A DNA stretch of 64,000 bases from Gracilariopsis chorda (GCA_003194525.1 NBIV01000218.1:1-64000); one strand, 5' to 3'; counted from the first letter of the stretch, positions 1 to 9,806 are shown. The notes: generated by a model from the letters alone, not told the origin. Translations and numbers: made by a program.

Positions 1-463
1 AGTTGTGTTGTTGTTGAGGTTGTTGCGGTGCAGAAGGGCGAGTTTGTGCATCGGGCGGAAAAATGTGAGACGACGATGGAAGTTGCTCTGAAGCGGATTT
101 GATAGGAATGTCATATGGTGGATGACGATCTTCTGCAAGTGGAATGTGCTGCGGTGTTTCAACGTCAATGTCAATGGCAGCGTTTGAAGGGTGTGTTGTA
201 GGGTTGTAGAAGTAGGCTTCTCCAGCAGCGCCCAAAAGCATTTTAAGGTTTGTACTATGTCCATTGAGTTGGATTTCGACTGGAATACCGCGCGACTTGA
301 GCAGTTGAAGCTTGCCGAAACGAACGTGAAACGGTGTGCTGTGGCGTCGTCCATGATCGTCTTCAATGACGAGAATGTCTATGGCTCCGGATAATGTGGC
401 GGTGTTAAAATCGGTGAAGGCGGAGGATAGTGTTGTGAAGAACTTGCCTACGTAGGCTGACAT
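1..463 (-). CDS. PAH1: Lipin / phosphatidate phosphatase, N-terminal part (cut by window edge)
   Basis: Seen: reading leftwards from the ATG at 463, 154 codons stay open to the window edge. The protein begins MSAYVGKFFTTL, continues with TLSGAIDILVIED, then STPFHVRFGKLQLL, and GEAYFYNP near residue 85. This is the conserved Lipin_N domain (start, GAIDV, PFHVRFGK and GEAFF blocks in order). Known of the family: lipins are Mg2+-dependent phosphatidate phosphatases making diacylglycerol for lipid storage and membrane synthesis; they move between cytosol, ER and nucleus. The catalytic DxDxT HAD domain is C-terminal and lies outside the window, so activity cannot be judged. After residue ~100 the chain turns Pro/Gln-rich. 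The leader upstream (500-680) is C-rich on the sense strand. The gene is divergent from RAMP4. Confidence 0.9.
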   Translation of the reverse strand, partial: MSAYVGKFFTTLSSAFTDFNTATLSGAIDILVIEDDHGRRHSTPFHVRFGKLQLLKSRGIPVEIQLNGHSTNLKMLLGAAGEAYFYNPTTHPSNAAIDIDVETPQHIPLAEDRHPPYDIPIKSASEQLPSSSHIFPPDAQTRPSAPQQPQQQHN

Positions 464-1326
464 GTTCGTCAGAGTGGGGGGAGACTGACATGAAGATAAG
501 CTTTTACAAAGGTGGCAAACGGGATCGGGGGGGGGGGTGGTAAGCGCCAGCGGCGGTGGGAAGAAGGGAGCGCGGGGGGGAGAAGACGTCTGGGGTGGGG
601 GAAGCGTGGGAGTTGGTGAGATAGGGGCGCGACGAGAAAGTAGTTGCTGCGCGGAGTTTGGGGGGGCGGCGGGTGCCGAGAGGGAGTGGTGCGACTGAGT
701 GTGCATCTTTGCAGGGAGTCGTGCACTTTGGCGACGTCTAGCAGCCTGCCAAGTGTGACACGTGTGAATGCGCACAGCTTTCTGTGTTGAATACTGAGGG
801 GAGAGCTGGTTGGGAGAAGGGCGCTGGACACGTGGCGGGTGTCGTTTCGTTTCGTGCTCACTTGCGCGATGCGACACGCCAAGGGGAAGCGCTTGTTGCA
901 CTGCAAATGTCCCACTGCAATTGTCAAGTGCAAGGGTATCCCTATAACCCTTTGGTAACCGGCTTGCAGAGCAACTCACTACAGTACAACAGCCAACGCC
1001 CGGCCGCCACCACGCTGCGTCAGCAACCGCACGCGCGCAAACACAAAATTGCACGGCACTAATGAATTGTCACCACGTGGCACAAGTGTGACGCAAAACC
1101 CTTCTTACAACACACGGCATTGCTGCGTACAGCATCAGACCGAATTGTGCGCAGCAGATACCTTCGGTACGTCAATCGTTTTGGCCGTCCAAATTCCCGC
1201 ACTACAAAAGGCAACCACGTCACGTCCGCCCCGCCCCGCCCCCGTCCGCCCACAGTGTTCGCCATTCTTCTCACCCCCCTCCAACTCACCAAACCTCTCC
1301 CTTACCCTCCAACCTCCCCACCCGAA
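464..1326. promoter_or_regulatory. Divergent intergenic region, lipin / RAMP4
   Basis: No gene recognised. The lipin side (about 510-680) is G-rich on + (C-rich in the sense of lipin), including a G run at 528-537; the RAMP4 side (about 1205-1325) is C/T-rich on +. At 931-962 lies a cluster of the AAGGGTAT / ATAACCCTTTGGTAACC motif that recurs in other spacers. Reading frames here are Pro/Ser/Arg-rich and show no domain; they look like by-products of the skewed composition. Confidence 0.5.
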
Positions 1327-1527
1327 ATGCCGTCTGGAAACAACGCCGCGCGCCTTCGCAAGGCCACTTCTCGCTTCGACAAGAACGTTACCAGAAAGGT
1401 GGCAACCAACTCCGCGGCGCGGAAGAAGGAAGATGAGGGATACGGAGTTGGCCCGCTTCTCATAGCGCTCTTTGCATTCGTCGTTATCGGGTCTAGTCTC
1501 CTCGAGGTGTTCAGACCGCACGCTTAA
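1327..1527 (+). CDS. RAMP4 / SERP-type stress-associated ER protein
   Basis: Seen: 66 residues, basic N-terminal half (RLRKATSRFDKNVTRK), then GYGVGPLLIALFAFVVIGSS and a short tail. The membrane segment is at about residues 42-62, so this is a tail-anchored protein. The order 'FxKNVTxR ... vGPxLxxxFxFVVxGSSLxxxxR' is that of the RAMP4/SERP1 family (usually 60-75 residues). Known: RAMP4 binds the Sec61 translocon and ribosome at the ER and supports membrane-protein folding under stress. The ATG at 1327 was chosen because it gives the family length; frames open further upstream are only Pro-rich leader. No intron. Confidence 0.9.
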   Translation: MPSGNNAARLRKATSRFDKNVTRKVATNSAARKKEDEGYGVGPLLIALFAFVVIGSSLLEVFRPHA

Positions 1528-2722
1528 GCTGATTCACTGCCGTCCCCCACCGCCACCCCGTCCACTGCGTTGAGCTCGCCAATCGTCATCCCCACCTGCC
1601 TTGTGTACTTAGTCCCCCTCCGTTCTAACAAATGTAAAAGCAGCAGTAAAACAAGAGTGCGTGTGCAAGCCATTGTTATCATCCGCCTTTGTTTGTAAAC
1701 TGTTACGTTCTCTTACCTGCCTAGTCTTGTCGAGACATGTGACACCAACACTTTTCGATTCCCTCCAGTCACACACATGCGGCATGCTGCGGACACACTA
1801 GTGGCGTCCCGCCTCTCGGGTGTGTGCGTGTGCGTCGATCAGAAGCCGTTCTCTTCCACAAACTGCCAAGTGAAAAGCGGGACCACGCATCACCCCACCC
1901 TGAAAGTCACAATCTGTGCAGATTGTGCGGAGTCCGTCCTGTTTCTAATTTGCTGCTGGCGGCCAAGAAGCAACCTTGGGGAAGTGCACACGCCGTTCAC
2001 AGCGTTACAGCGAATGCTGATCACCCCGCAGCAGCTGAGGTTAAATGCACAAGGCCAAGCGCGGCGGTGTCAAGTCCTGTTTGAGTAGTTTTGTTGTCAA
2101 TAGTGCTTGGAAGAAGAAAGCGTATAAATGAAAGCTTGAGAGGCTCAGTGAGAGCAGCTCCACTGACTGGCACAGTAGACAAACGGTTTTTGTTACACGT
2201 AGTCTAGCAGAACGTCGAACAGGCCATCAGCCCTCATCCTCCACTGTAACCTCATCCATCGCATGATCGGGAGGAACCATGTGTCTCACCCTTGGTACTG
2301 TATGTAGCCTTATATCCTGAGATGACTTGCAGCAAACCCACACTTACCGAAGAGCCTGAAGCAGTTCAACAATTCATGGCGTACAGCGCATATTCGTGTA
2401 ATACGTACATCGTCTTTCGTACGTGTGGTGCTTTACTTGGACTAGCCCGCTCTCTTCTTTTGCTCTCTACACTGGGACATGCATGCAACGGTAACTCTAC
2501 CACTCCGCAACATGCATGCAAAAACGAGAGCTCAATTCACGTACTATCAAATTACATCTGTACACGAGACTCCCTTGCAAACCTCCCCAAAAATAACAAA
2601 AAAAAAGACCAAGAAACAAACACAACCACCAAAAACTTGTTCCACAACCCCCCTCCCGCTCAGCCACAACCTTTCGAGTGCCAAAACGCAACACAACAAA
2701 AAACACCAGCACAGCAGCCCGG
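1528..2722. other. Gene-free spacer between two convergent genes
   Basis: Lies between the stop of RAMP4 and the stop of the coiled-coil gene on the other strand. I see only short frames without domains, a TATA-like TATAAAT near 2126, and an A/C-rich stretch at about 2585-2700. Presumably 3' UTRs of both genes plus spacer; no gene called. Confidence 0.4.
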
Positions 2723-4096
2723 TTACACAGCGAGAGATCGACGGGCGCGTCCCTTACGACCGTTCTTACAGATTGATTTCGTAGCACCGCCACTACCCTC
2801 AGTCACAGCTGCAACCGATGCTCTCACAGCCGAACGAATCTTAGCAATCGTCTTAGCGTTCGCAGACGCGCTGCTCTTCGACGCGGTGCGAGTAGCAGAC
2901 GCTGTTGGTTTAGCGTATTGTGCCTCTCGATTGTTCTGTTTCTGCCGATGAACATCTTCTTCAAGTCGCGCTCTCGATCGGCTCACGAGTCGAATACGCT
3001 CTTGTTCAGCCGCCAGAGTATCGCTCCATTCAACCGTTTCCATTTCACACATTCGTAGTCGATACTTTAGTAGACGTAGTTGTTGATCTTCCTTGCTCTC
3101 TGTCAGAATGGCGTCGTATCCCACAAACTGTGATGACGCCGGAGAACGATGGTCGCAATTGGTTGGCGAGGAGTGTTGGTAGTATCGTCGATATGCTCTC
3201 GGTTTGGATGAAGGCTCCACTTGGTCACACCCTCGTTGTGACAATGCGCTCAGCAGCGATATAGGCGAATCTGCAAGCCACAGAGGTTGCGAATCTGACA
3301 GTGTGTCCAACGTAGGAATGATAACATCACCCAACATAGCACTGATCTTGAGTTGCAATCGATCCAAACGTCGACGCGCTTCCAGTTCACTGAGCTTGGC
3401 TTTGCAAAGCTGCTCGCGGAGTGAGTTGTACTTGAGACGAAGCTCGTCGATACGGTGACGGTTGTGTGCGAAAAAGGGCTGGTCTCCGTTTTTGGATTGG
3501 TTCAACCTTGCCCGTTTTGCGCGCTGAACGCGCATTTGGTCGGTGAGTGCAGCGGTCTCGGCAACCAGAGCGGCTCGCTGCCTTTGTACTCGAAGCCTGT
3601 CCGAGCGAGCATTGGAGAATGTTGACATGGCTGCATCGCGACGATGCTTGTGTTCAGAGATGTAGCTGAGTTCAGCCGCCAACACGGCGATGAAGGTGTG
3701 ATACGAATTGTGGGCGAGCTCAAAGTGCGGTGCGCTGTCCGCACAAGTGGCCAGGCGACGCAACAGCGCAATCACATCGGCGCGACTCTTCCGTTGTAAT
3801 TGTGGCGGCAACTTGGGGTGTGAAGCTCCGAAAAAGGCGTCAAACTGGAGTGATTGCTGCTCACAAAGCTCCTTGGTAACGGCGATAATATCCTCCGCTA
3901 CCCACACGTGCGGCTTGGGGGCGGGGTTGGGCTCGGGCGTGGGTGGGTGTTCTGTGGGGGTTGACGAGGAAGAACCGCGCGTGACGGCTCGGTCGCGCAC
4001 TTCCACAGTGCGGGTGCGCGCACGGGCAGCGGCTGACGAGTGCTGTGCGCGGCGTTTCGGCTTTCTTATGCGCGTTGTATAGGCGGCGTCATGCAT
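2723..4096 (-). CDS. Coiled-coil protein of unknown function
   Basis: Not recognised. Seen: 457 residues from an ATG at 4096, no intron. The first ~60 residues are basic and Ser/Thr/Pro-rich. Residues ~65-130 look helical and folded, with VAEDIIAVTKELCEQQ, a segment FDAFFGASHPKLPPQLQRKS and AHNSYHTFIAVLAAELSYI. Then come two long Arg/Glu/Gln-rich heptad regions (about 150-255 and 330-390) typical of coiled coils, and a basic Ala/Ser-rich tail. No membrane segment or catalytic motif. A structural or cytoskeletal role is possible but is only a guess. Divergent from PEX22, start codons 450 bp apart. Confidence 0.7.
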   Translation of the reverse strand: MHDAAYTTRIRKPKRRAQHSSAAARARTRTVEVRDRAVTRGSSSSTPTEHPPTPEPNPAPKPHVWVAEDIIAVTKELCEQQSLQFDAFFGASHPKLPPQLQRKSRADVIALLRRLATCADSAPHFELAHNSYHTFIAVLAAELSYISEHKHRRDAAMSTFSNARSDRLRVQRQRAALVAETAALTDQMRVQRAKRARLNQSKNGDQPFFAHNRHRIDELRLKYNSLREQLCKAKLSELEARRRLDRLQLKISAMLGDVIIPTLDTLSDSQPLWLADSPISLLSALSQRGCDQVEPSSKPRAYRRYYQHSSPTNCDHRSPASSQFVGYDAILTESKEDQQLRLLKYRLRMCEMETVEWSDTLAAEQERIRLVSRSRARLEEDVHRQKQNNREAQYAKPTASATRTASKSSASANAKTIAKIRSAVRASVAAVTEGSGGATKSICKNGRKGRARRSLAV

Positions 4097-4156
4097 TTTT
4101 GGTATCCAGGAATGTGCGGATGTTGACGATGGAATGCTGTGTCACAGTCTGGCCAC

Positions 4157-4189
<33 letters not shown>

Positions 4190-4545
4190 GCGTTCGCGTT
4201 CGCTCGGTGCGCCCGCAGCCGCAGCCGTGCGCGCTCTAAGCGACGAGAGAAGTACGGCGAAGCACGGCACAGCGAGAGTAGCGCGAACGCGCGTGAGCAA
4301 CACACGCTCGCACACGTGTATTGGCCGCGCGTCTAATCGCTCCAATTGGCATCTCGAATCGAAATCGCTTTCGTTCCGCTTCCAAACGCAGAGCGCCACT
4401 CGGCAGCGTCCACCTGTCGCGACGTGATAGGCACCCATCTTGGACCCGCCGCTGCGCTGCGCGCTCCAAACGAAATCACTGCTCGACGACGGCGGCGAGG
4501 CGCCAGACGCTTTCCAAGCCGCCCCTTCGTTCGCCGCGTCTGGCC
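4097..4545. promoter_or_regulatory. Divergent spacer with CT microsatellite
   Basis: Between the coiled-coil gene (minus) and PEX22 (plus). A CT dinucleotide run lies at about 4157-4188, followed by CG-rich sequence with many short CGCG words. The frame of PEX22 stays open back to about 4321 but begins at a TTG and is Arg/Ser-rich, so it is treated as leader. Confidence 0.5.
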
Positions 4546-5349
4546 ATGTCGCTCGTCGCCGCCTTGTCGTCGCGAGTGGCCTCTTCCGTCGCGCTCTTAC
4601 TTCGCGCCGCCGTGCAACGTCTCGGTCTCGCCCCCCTCGTGCTGGCGGCTACCGCCGCAGCCGCCCTTCTCTGCTCCCTTCGTGCTCGCGGAAATGCCAA
4701 TCGCCCCCCACGCCGACGCAGGCGTGCTCCCCCTTCGCGCACAGCTCAGCCCCGCGCTCCCAACGACCGCAAACCGCAGTGGCTCGCTCGAGTACGCCGC
4801 GTTACCCTAGGTGCAAAATGCACGCGCGCGGAGATGTGCGCCCTCTTCGTCTCCCATCAACGCGCGCTCGAGCAGATTGAATCCGCCGCGCCGCCGGCCG
4901 ATCATGTCGTCGCCGACAGCGAGAAAGCACTGTTGAAGGAAAAGAGTGAGCAACCCCAACTACCCGACTTGCCAATCGTTGTTCAGCCGTCCGCCGTCCC
5001 GCATTTGAAGCGCTTTGCAAAGCTGTTTGACTTGTACATCGTCGTGCGCGTTGATGACGACGACACGGAGCGTCACGTCACAGATGCTCTTTCAGCTGTC
5101 GGTGTCTTCGAGCCCGGTCTGTTAGATCCGCGAAAGCTGCTCTTCTGTGACACTGATACCGGTCGTGTCTCCGTCGCACGTCAACTCGAGCCCCAGCTTC
5201 ACATAGATGAGACCACCTCCGTCATCACCGCCTTGCAGCGTTTTGTCCCCTTTGTCGCTCTCGTCACACCTGTGCGCGATTCCACCTCCTCGCAACCGCT
5301 TGCCAGTAATGTGGCCGCATTTGCCTCGCTAGCGTCGTTTTTCACATGA
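4546..5349 (+). CDS. PEX22: Peroxin 22-like peroxisome biogenesis protein
   Basis: Seen: 267 residues. A membrane segment at about 26-45 (APLVLAATAAAALLCSL) follows a short amphipathic start, then a basic Pro/Arg linker, a soluble domain, and near residue 195 the block RKLLFCDTDTGRVSVARQLE followed by HIDETTSVITALQRFVPF. That block matches plant PEX22 ('RKVLFC.T..GR.SFVRQLEP..HID'). Known: PEX22 is a tail-out peroxisomal membrane anchor for the E2 enzyme PEX4, which ubiquitinates the import receptor PEX5 for recycling. Start chosen at the first ATG just before the membrane segment. GC-rich, no intron. Confidence 0.82.
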   Translation: MSLVAALSSRVASSVALLLRAAVQRLGLAPLVLAATAAAALLCSLRARGNANRPPRRRRRAPPSRTAQPRAPNDRKPQWLARVRRVTLGAKCTRAEMCALFVSHQRALEQIESAAPPADHVVADSEKALLKEKSEQPQLPDLPIVVQPSAVPHLKRFAKLFDLYIVVRVDDDDTERHVTDALSAVGVFEPGLLDPRKLLFCDTDTGRVSVARQLEPQLHIDETTSVITALQRFVPFVALVTPVRDSTSSQPLASNVAAFASLASFFT

Positions 5350-5573
5350 TCTACATTCCCACCTATCTACCTTTCCGCCCACCCCAAATCCGTCATCCTA
5401 TAAACCAAACAAAACCACACCACAACAAAACAGCTTGGAAGCTCTCGTCTTAAGTGTGTTACTACACGTTTATTAGATTGCCATAGTACATGTGTACTCA
5501 TAACGCCACGCCCACGCACGACTCGAAAAAGAAAACCGTGCGTGCGCGTTGCGCTTCATACGTCTACCGACTT

Positions 5574-6908
5574 CTACTTCATCATTTTGGGAAGCTGCAA
5601 CAACAACCCACACCGTTCGAGGCTCAGAATAGTATCCCCAATTGTTTCATCCACTCTCCGAAACCGCAATCCGAGTTCCACCCTTGCTCGCGTCTGCGAG
5701 AATTCATACCGTCTTCCTCGTCGATCCTTACCGGCGAAATCCGCTTCCTTGAGTTCCTTTCGTGCATTTGCGTCCCCCTTATGCGACCGTCTCAGGAAGT
5801 GTCGACGCACCAATACGGGCCATTTGTATTGTGGAAAGTCCCGTTCAGCACGGAATATCAGTTCGGTTGAAGTGAGTGATTCGGCGCTCAGTAGAATTCT
5901 TCCACTTATGTCGGGGCGTTCTGTCAATGCTGTTATGGCACGTGCTACGTCTCGAACATCCACTGGCGACATGGGTACATCTGGGACGTACTTCAATGAT
6001 CCGTCTGCAACACACTTAAAGAAAGAAACCGACGGAGTGGACGCAACTTGCCTCGACGATAACACGGGTCCCAACACGAAGGATGGGATGACGGAGCATA
6101 CATTGAAAGGGAGGTTTCCTTTTCCAACCCTCGCCCACAGACGCATTTCCGCCACTGTATGTGCAAAAGCAAAAGCATGGGAAGACTCCCTGCTCGGTCT
6201 AGAACAGTCGAACCAGTCATTCTCGGTAAGTTGAACGGTCTTATGCTTTGAATGCTGGGTCGGGTCGTAAACAGACAGCTCGGAAGAGAGGTATATAAAG
6301 TTGATAACTACGTTTCCCGGAGCTGAAGCAGCATCTAAAGCGATTTTCAAAGCGTCTACAATACGTTTTGAAGCGACTTGCTTGGTAATTTTGCCGGAAT
6401 GCGTCGAGAATGACGCTGCGTGTACGACAGTACTGACGCCACGAAAGGCCAGTAACATGGCGGAACGAGCGTCCTCAGCTGCTGGATCGCGAACGGGAAT
6501 GATTTGAAGCCGACGTGAAGCGCCATTTAAGCGGAGCAGAAAGTCGGCGTTTGCGCCTTGCGGAACGATTGTTCGTACGAAATATCCCTTCATTAACATT
6601 CTTGCCACTACGTGGGATCCTAGAAAGCTTAATCCACCTGTTACGGCCACTAGAGGCGCCTCTGCTTCAATTGCAGACTTCATGAAGTTTGTGGTGGCTG
6701 CGGCGCTGGAGGAGAGAGCATGTTCTGTTGCAGCGCGCGGTGGGAGCGACGGTTTGGGTTGTGAGTTGGGGCTTGAGGGCGTTGTGAATGTCATTGATGC
6801 TCTTCTCGGTCGGTGGGGCAGGGGAGTGGGGGAAGACTTAGGTGTTGAACGGCGTATGATCTGTGAGGGAAGCTCCGGCAAAACGGCCTCTTGAAGCAGG
6901 GTTGCCAT
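5574..6908 (-). CDS. Extended short-chain dehydrogenase/reductase, DFR-like, with altered active site
   Basis: Seen: 444 residues from the ATG at 6908. The first ~85 residues are Pro/Ser/Thr-rich. A Rossmann motif TGGLSFLGSHV follows (about 87-98), then STVVHAASFST, FIYLSSELSVYD, and later SPVDVRDVARAI and SGRILLSAES. This is the layout of NAD(P)-dependent extended SDRs near dihydroflavonol 4-reductase. The usual Tyr-x-x-x-Lys reads Phe-x-x-x-His in AFAFAHTVAEM (about 243-253), whereas the Ser of the triad is kept. So NAD(P) binding is likely but normal reductase chemistry is doubtful. The frame is open further upstream without homology. Possibly organelle-targeted through its N-terminus; substrate unknown. 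Confidence 0.8.
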   Translation of the reverse strand: MATLLQEAVLPELPSQIIRRSTPKSSPTPLPHRPRRASMTFTTPSSPNSQPKPSLPPRAATEHALSSSAAATTNFMKSAIEAEAPLVAVTGGLSFLGSHVVARMLMKGYFVRTIVPQGANADFLLRLNGASRRLQIIPVRDPAAEDARSAMLLAFRGVSTVVHAASFSTHSGKITKQVASKRIVDALKIALDAASAPGNVVINFIYLSSELSVYDPTQHSKHKTVQLTENDWFDCSRPSRESSHAFAFAHTVAEMRLWARVGKGNLPFNVCSVIPSFVLGPVLSSRQVASTPSVSFFKCVADGSLKYVPDVPMSPVDVRDVARAITALTERPDISGRILLSAESLTSTELIFRAERDFPQYKWPVLVRRHFLRRSHKGDANARKELKEADFAGKDRRGRRYEFSQTRARVELGLRFRRVDETIGDTILSLERCGLLLQLPKMMK

Positions 6909-7307
6909 GTTATATGGGCAGTGGACAGTCTCGCGAGCGCGGGGAGCGGTGCTTGTGGATACAGTCAGGTAGGGAGAAAGAGGTATGAGAACGGCCGGTG
7001 GTGTGTGCTTGGGCGAGAAGACGGCGATATCGAAATCGGTGTAGCCTACCACAGCGGAGCAGAAGGAATCTACGCAGTGGCACAGTGGCGCATTGCTGGG
7101 TGGGTGGCGGATTAAACGTAGAGAGCGCAGTGGTTTCTGCTGCGCGAATGATTGGCGGACAAGAGGCGGCACACAGCGTCGTTGACGGCGCTTTCTCCGA
7201 AACTGATGCGATGCCACGCGCCCCTGCAGCTGCGCCGCACACACTGTCACTGCTGCCGCGTTTTGTGTCATATTTTCTGGTTTACAGTTGCTCACGGAAG
7301 GCTGATC
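6909..7307. promoter_or_regulatory. Spacer upstream of the SDR gene
   Basis: About 400 bp between the start of the SDR gene and the stop of the Ycf49-like gene, both on the minus strand. The SDR frame stays open through most of it (to 7295) but contains no conserved block, so it is taken as 5' leader and promoter. Nothing else recognised. Confidence 0.35.
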
Positions 7308-8489
7308 TCACCGGCGCGATGCCCACTTGACCACATTCAGCGCTGTCGGAACGGTGATCAGCGTCAGCGCGAGCGGCAGAGACCCCGAGAACGGCGCGTC
7401 GAACAGCAGCGAACCCCATTTCACACCGGCCGATCCCATCGCAGATAACGCGAAAACCTTGCCCAACAACATCAAGTTGGAGTTTTTCGACGTTCCCATA
7501 TCCTCGAATCCCATCAGAGAACTCTCCGCTTCCACCTTGTCGTCATCGGCGTCGTCACCACTTTCATCGCCCTGGCCGCCTATTCTACAAGTGGCAAACG
7601 CCATCGAACAGTTCCCCACAAACGTTAACGCCGCTTGTAGCAGCACTAGCACGCTGAGCGACGGCGCATTGTAGAACAGATGATACGTGCATGCACAGAT
7701 TCCACTCGTGTGTAACGGAACCATTCCCCATGTCAACCCTTTCCACCGTTCATTCCGTGAGCGCTCGCTGTACTCCCATACCAGCCCCATCGCTACTAGC
7801 CACTCCACCAGGCTGGAAACGTGAATGATCCACGTCGGGAATGAAAGAGCGTTTGCAGGCTCCTCATGCACTGTTGCGAGAAGCCCACCCAACAACGGTG
7901 CACCCAGTAGTAACAACAACGTAGGTACCATTTGTGCGCCTACCTTGGCGCCCTCAGAACGTTGTGGTGTCGTCGTCGCTTCTTTCTCTGTGCCACTTGC
8001 CTGTCTGAAACCGAGCACGATTAGAAGATTGGTGATTGTTAACAGTGATTCTGCACTTCCATGTAACCAATCCACGTTTGCCAAAATGTCGTGATAGTGC
8101 GTTTTCGCGTAGATACCAGCGGGTATTGTAGCAAATACAAAAACTAACAGGAATCGGAATCCAAAGTTGGCGAGTGGCGGGCAATTCACTTGTTTGCGGT
8201 TTAGCAAGTATAGAAACGCTAGATACGGGAATAACGAAGCCGCGAAAAACTGCGCGGCTAGTGCGTCGATGGATTCGGCGGATACTGACCATGGGTCGAC
8301 TAGCATTTTCGTCACGGCCTTTCGGGGGCGGGGTAAACGTTTTCTTGGCGACAGCGTTAGCGAGCTTCCTTTAAATGTGCTTGCGAACGTTCCTTGGAAA
8401 AGCGTTTGTTTGAGCCGTGTTTGACGCGGTGATATAGCCGTTTGCAGGTGCGAACGCCTTGCTGCTATACATGAAACGAATGCGGCCAT
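7308..8489 (-). CDS. Ycf49-like plastid membrane protein (DUF3593 + DUF2499)
   Basis: Seen: 393 residues. An N-terminal stretch MAAFVSCIAARRSHLQ, rich in Arg/Ser/Thr and lacking acids for ~60 residues, looks like a plastid transit peptide. The first half holds SLFPYLAFLYLLNRK, FATIPAGIYAK and LANVDWLHGSAESLLT (DUF3593-like). The second half starts at about residue 212 with FPTWIIHVSSLVEWLVAM, then WKGLTWGMVPLHTSGICAC and LVLLQAALTFVGN (DUF2499 / Ycf49). An acidic loop (GDESGDDADDDK) separates the last helices. Several membrane segments. Known: Ycf49 is a conserved cyanobacterial/plastid membrane protein of unclear function. The frame extends to 8579 but starts there with GTG; the ATG at 8489 gives the transit peptide. 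Confidence 0.85.
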   Translation of the reverse strand: MAAFVSCIAARRSHLQTAISPRQTRLKQTLFQGTFASTFKGSSLTLSPRKRLPRPRKAVTKMLVDPWSVSAESIDALAAQFFAASLFPYLAFLYLLNRKQVNCPPLANFGFRFLLVFVFATIPAGIYAKTHYHDILANVDWLHGSAESLLTITNLLIVLGFRQASGTEKEATTTPQRSEGAKVGAQMVPTLLLLLGAPLLGGLLATVHEEPANALSFPTWIIHVSSLVEWLVAMGLVWEYSERSRNERWKGLTWGMVPLHTSGICACTYHLFYNAPSLSVLVLLQAALTFVGNCSMAFATCRIGGQGDESGDDADDDKVEAESSLMGFEDMGTSKNSNLMLLGKVFALSAMGSAGVKWGSLLFDAPFSGSLPLALTLITVPTALNVVKWASRR

Positions 8490-9045
8490 AGTGCCGTCGT
8501 TCACCTTGACCGAGTCAAAGTCTTGTCCCTTCCGTTCGCACAGAGTTGTCTCCTCTGCAGCAACAGTACGACGGTACACTTCCCTAGCGCACCTGATCTA
8601 TAGCTAGATAGATAGATTGCTACCCTTGGTAACACGTCGCGAGGATTTTGTAACCTGACATGTGATGTGATCTCAAAAATTCATCGTGCTTGCGTCATCA
8701 ATATCATCTCGTCGCAGATCAACACGGCTGGCTTTACAAAAAAAGGTCTACTGCTGTACACGTGGAAAGCCATCGATCCATCAAACTATCAAATGAAGCT
8801 CATCCTCCGGGATAGATCTCCACCAGTACGGTACCGTTGTAACCCTGCTAAAGGGTTAGACCGCTACCCTTCGGTACAAAGGACAAGTATCGTATACATG
8901 ATACAACACACAACCCAGTATCAGTAATATCATCAATACCTTTATCAACTGCCGACCCCCTGCGTCCACACTAGCTAGTACACTCTCTACTAGAAAGTCC
9001 ACGAGTTAAACAAAGTTGTCTCTTTCTCTCTAATCCTTCTAAGTA
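8490..9045. other. Intergenic, with AAAGGGTTA/GGTAACC-type motifs
   Basis: Between the Ycf49-like gene start and a LINE fragment. The motif appears as CTACCCTTGGTAACACG near 8618-8636 and in a cluster near 8838-8878 (TAACCCTGCTAAAGGGTTA, then CTACCCTTCGGTAC). No gene seen. Confidence 0.4.
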
Positions 9046-9660
9046 TCTCTCTCTCTCTCTCTCTTTACGGGTGCCTATGTCTAATTTCTCCATAGCGCAG
9101 ATCGTTTCTTTTCAAAGAAGCGTTCTCTCACTAGGTAGACCAACACGTTTTCAGGCCATTTCCTAATAAGTTTGTCAACTGATAAACCACAACGTTTGCG
9201 AAGGGGAGGTATGCTTACTCTTCTGGTCGGGTTCCTCAAAGGGCATCGCAGTAGAAAGTGTTCAACGTCGTTCAACACCCCTGGCCTGCAAGTACAGACT
9301 AGTCTCTTCTTGAGTAGATAAGAGCCTAGCGGGTGCAAACAAGGCGTGTGTCCTACTGACAACTAATAGAGTGTCACTTCCGCTTCCCTTTGTGAAACTA
9401 CTTTTTGCAATGATTCTGGGACAACCTTCAGCACCGATTGAGAAAGCGTTTTGACTTTCACTCTTCTTCCTACGTCAGCATAATCAATAGGAACTGACAG
9501 CTGATTTTCCATCGGTAAGTCTAGCGCGTCCTTGGCTAAGCTGTCAACCATTTCATTCCTTGTAAGACCGCAATGACTTGGTATCCAAAGCGCATCCATA
9601 GAACGACCTTCTTCTTCTTTATTGTGGTCAACAGCTTTCTATTACTAAGCTGAAGGAAAG
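9046..9660 (-). mobile_element. LINE fragment: RNase H domain and 3' zinc-knuckle tail
   Basis: Seen on the minus strand: LWIPSHCGLTRNEMVDSLAK (RNase H C-terminal His block), a spacer ending REAEVTLY, an in-frame stop, then VGHTPCLHPLGSYLL, CTCRPGVLNDVEHFLLRCP (Cys-x-Cys...His...Cys pattern) and LVYLVRERFF, ending ALWRN at 9081. This order is that of the C-terminal end of RNase H-bearing non-LTR retrotransposons (I/Jockey-like). The reverse transcriptase and endonuclease are absent, so it is a 5'-truncated copy with at least one stop. A CT microsatellite follows the 3' end (about 9045-9064). Confidence 0.75.
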
Positions 9661-9713
9661 CTTTCAGTGAAAGATTTCTCTCTTCAGGAAGGCCAAGAAC
9701 TTCTGTGGCTCAC

Positions 9714-9806
9714 ATCCGTCCCTGGCCTCCGTTGGAGATCCGTCTGCGTTCTCATTTCGCTCCGCCCCGGTGAAAACGGATCGGAGTCAGGCACACCACG
9801 TGAAGG
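9714..9806. repeat. Dispersed repeat, copy 1
   Basis: Contains CCTCCGTTGGAGATCCGT and, about 60 bp later, CAGGCACACCACGTGAAGG. The same two blocks in the same order occur at about 11411-11486. Both copies sit beside the 5' end of a truncated minus-strand LINE piece, so the repeat may belong to the LINE or to a second element next to it. Confidence 0.6.
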
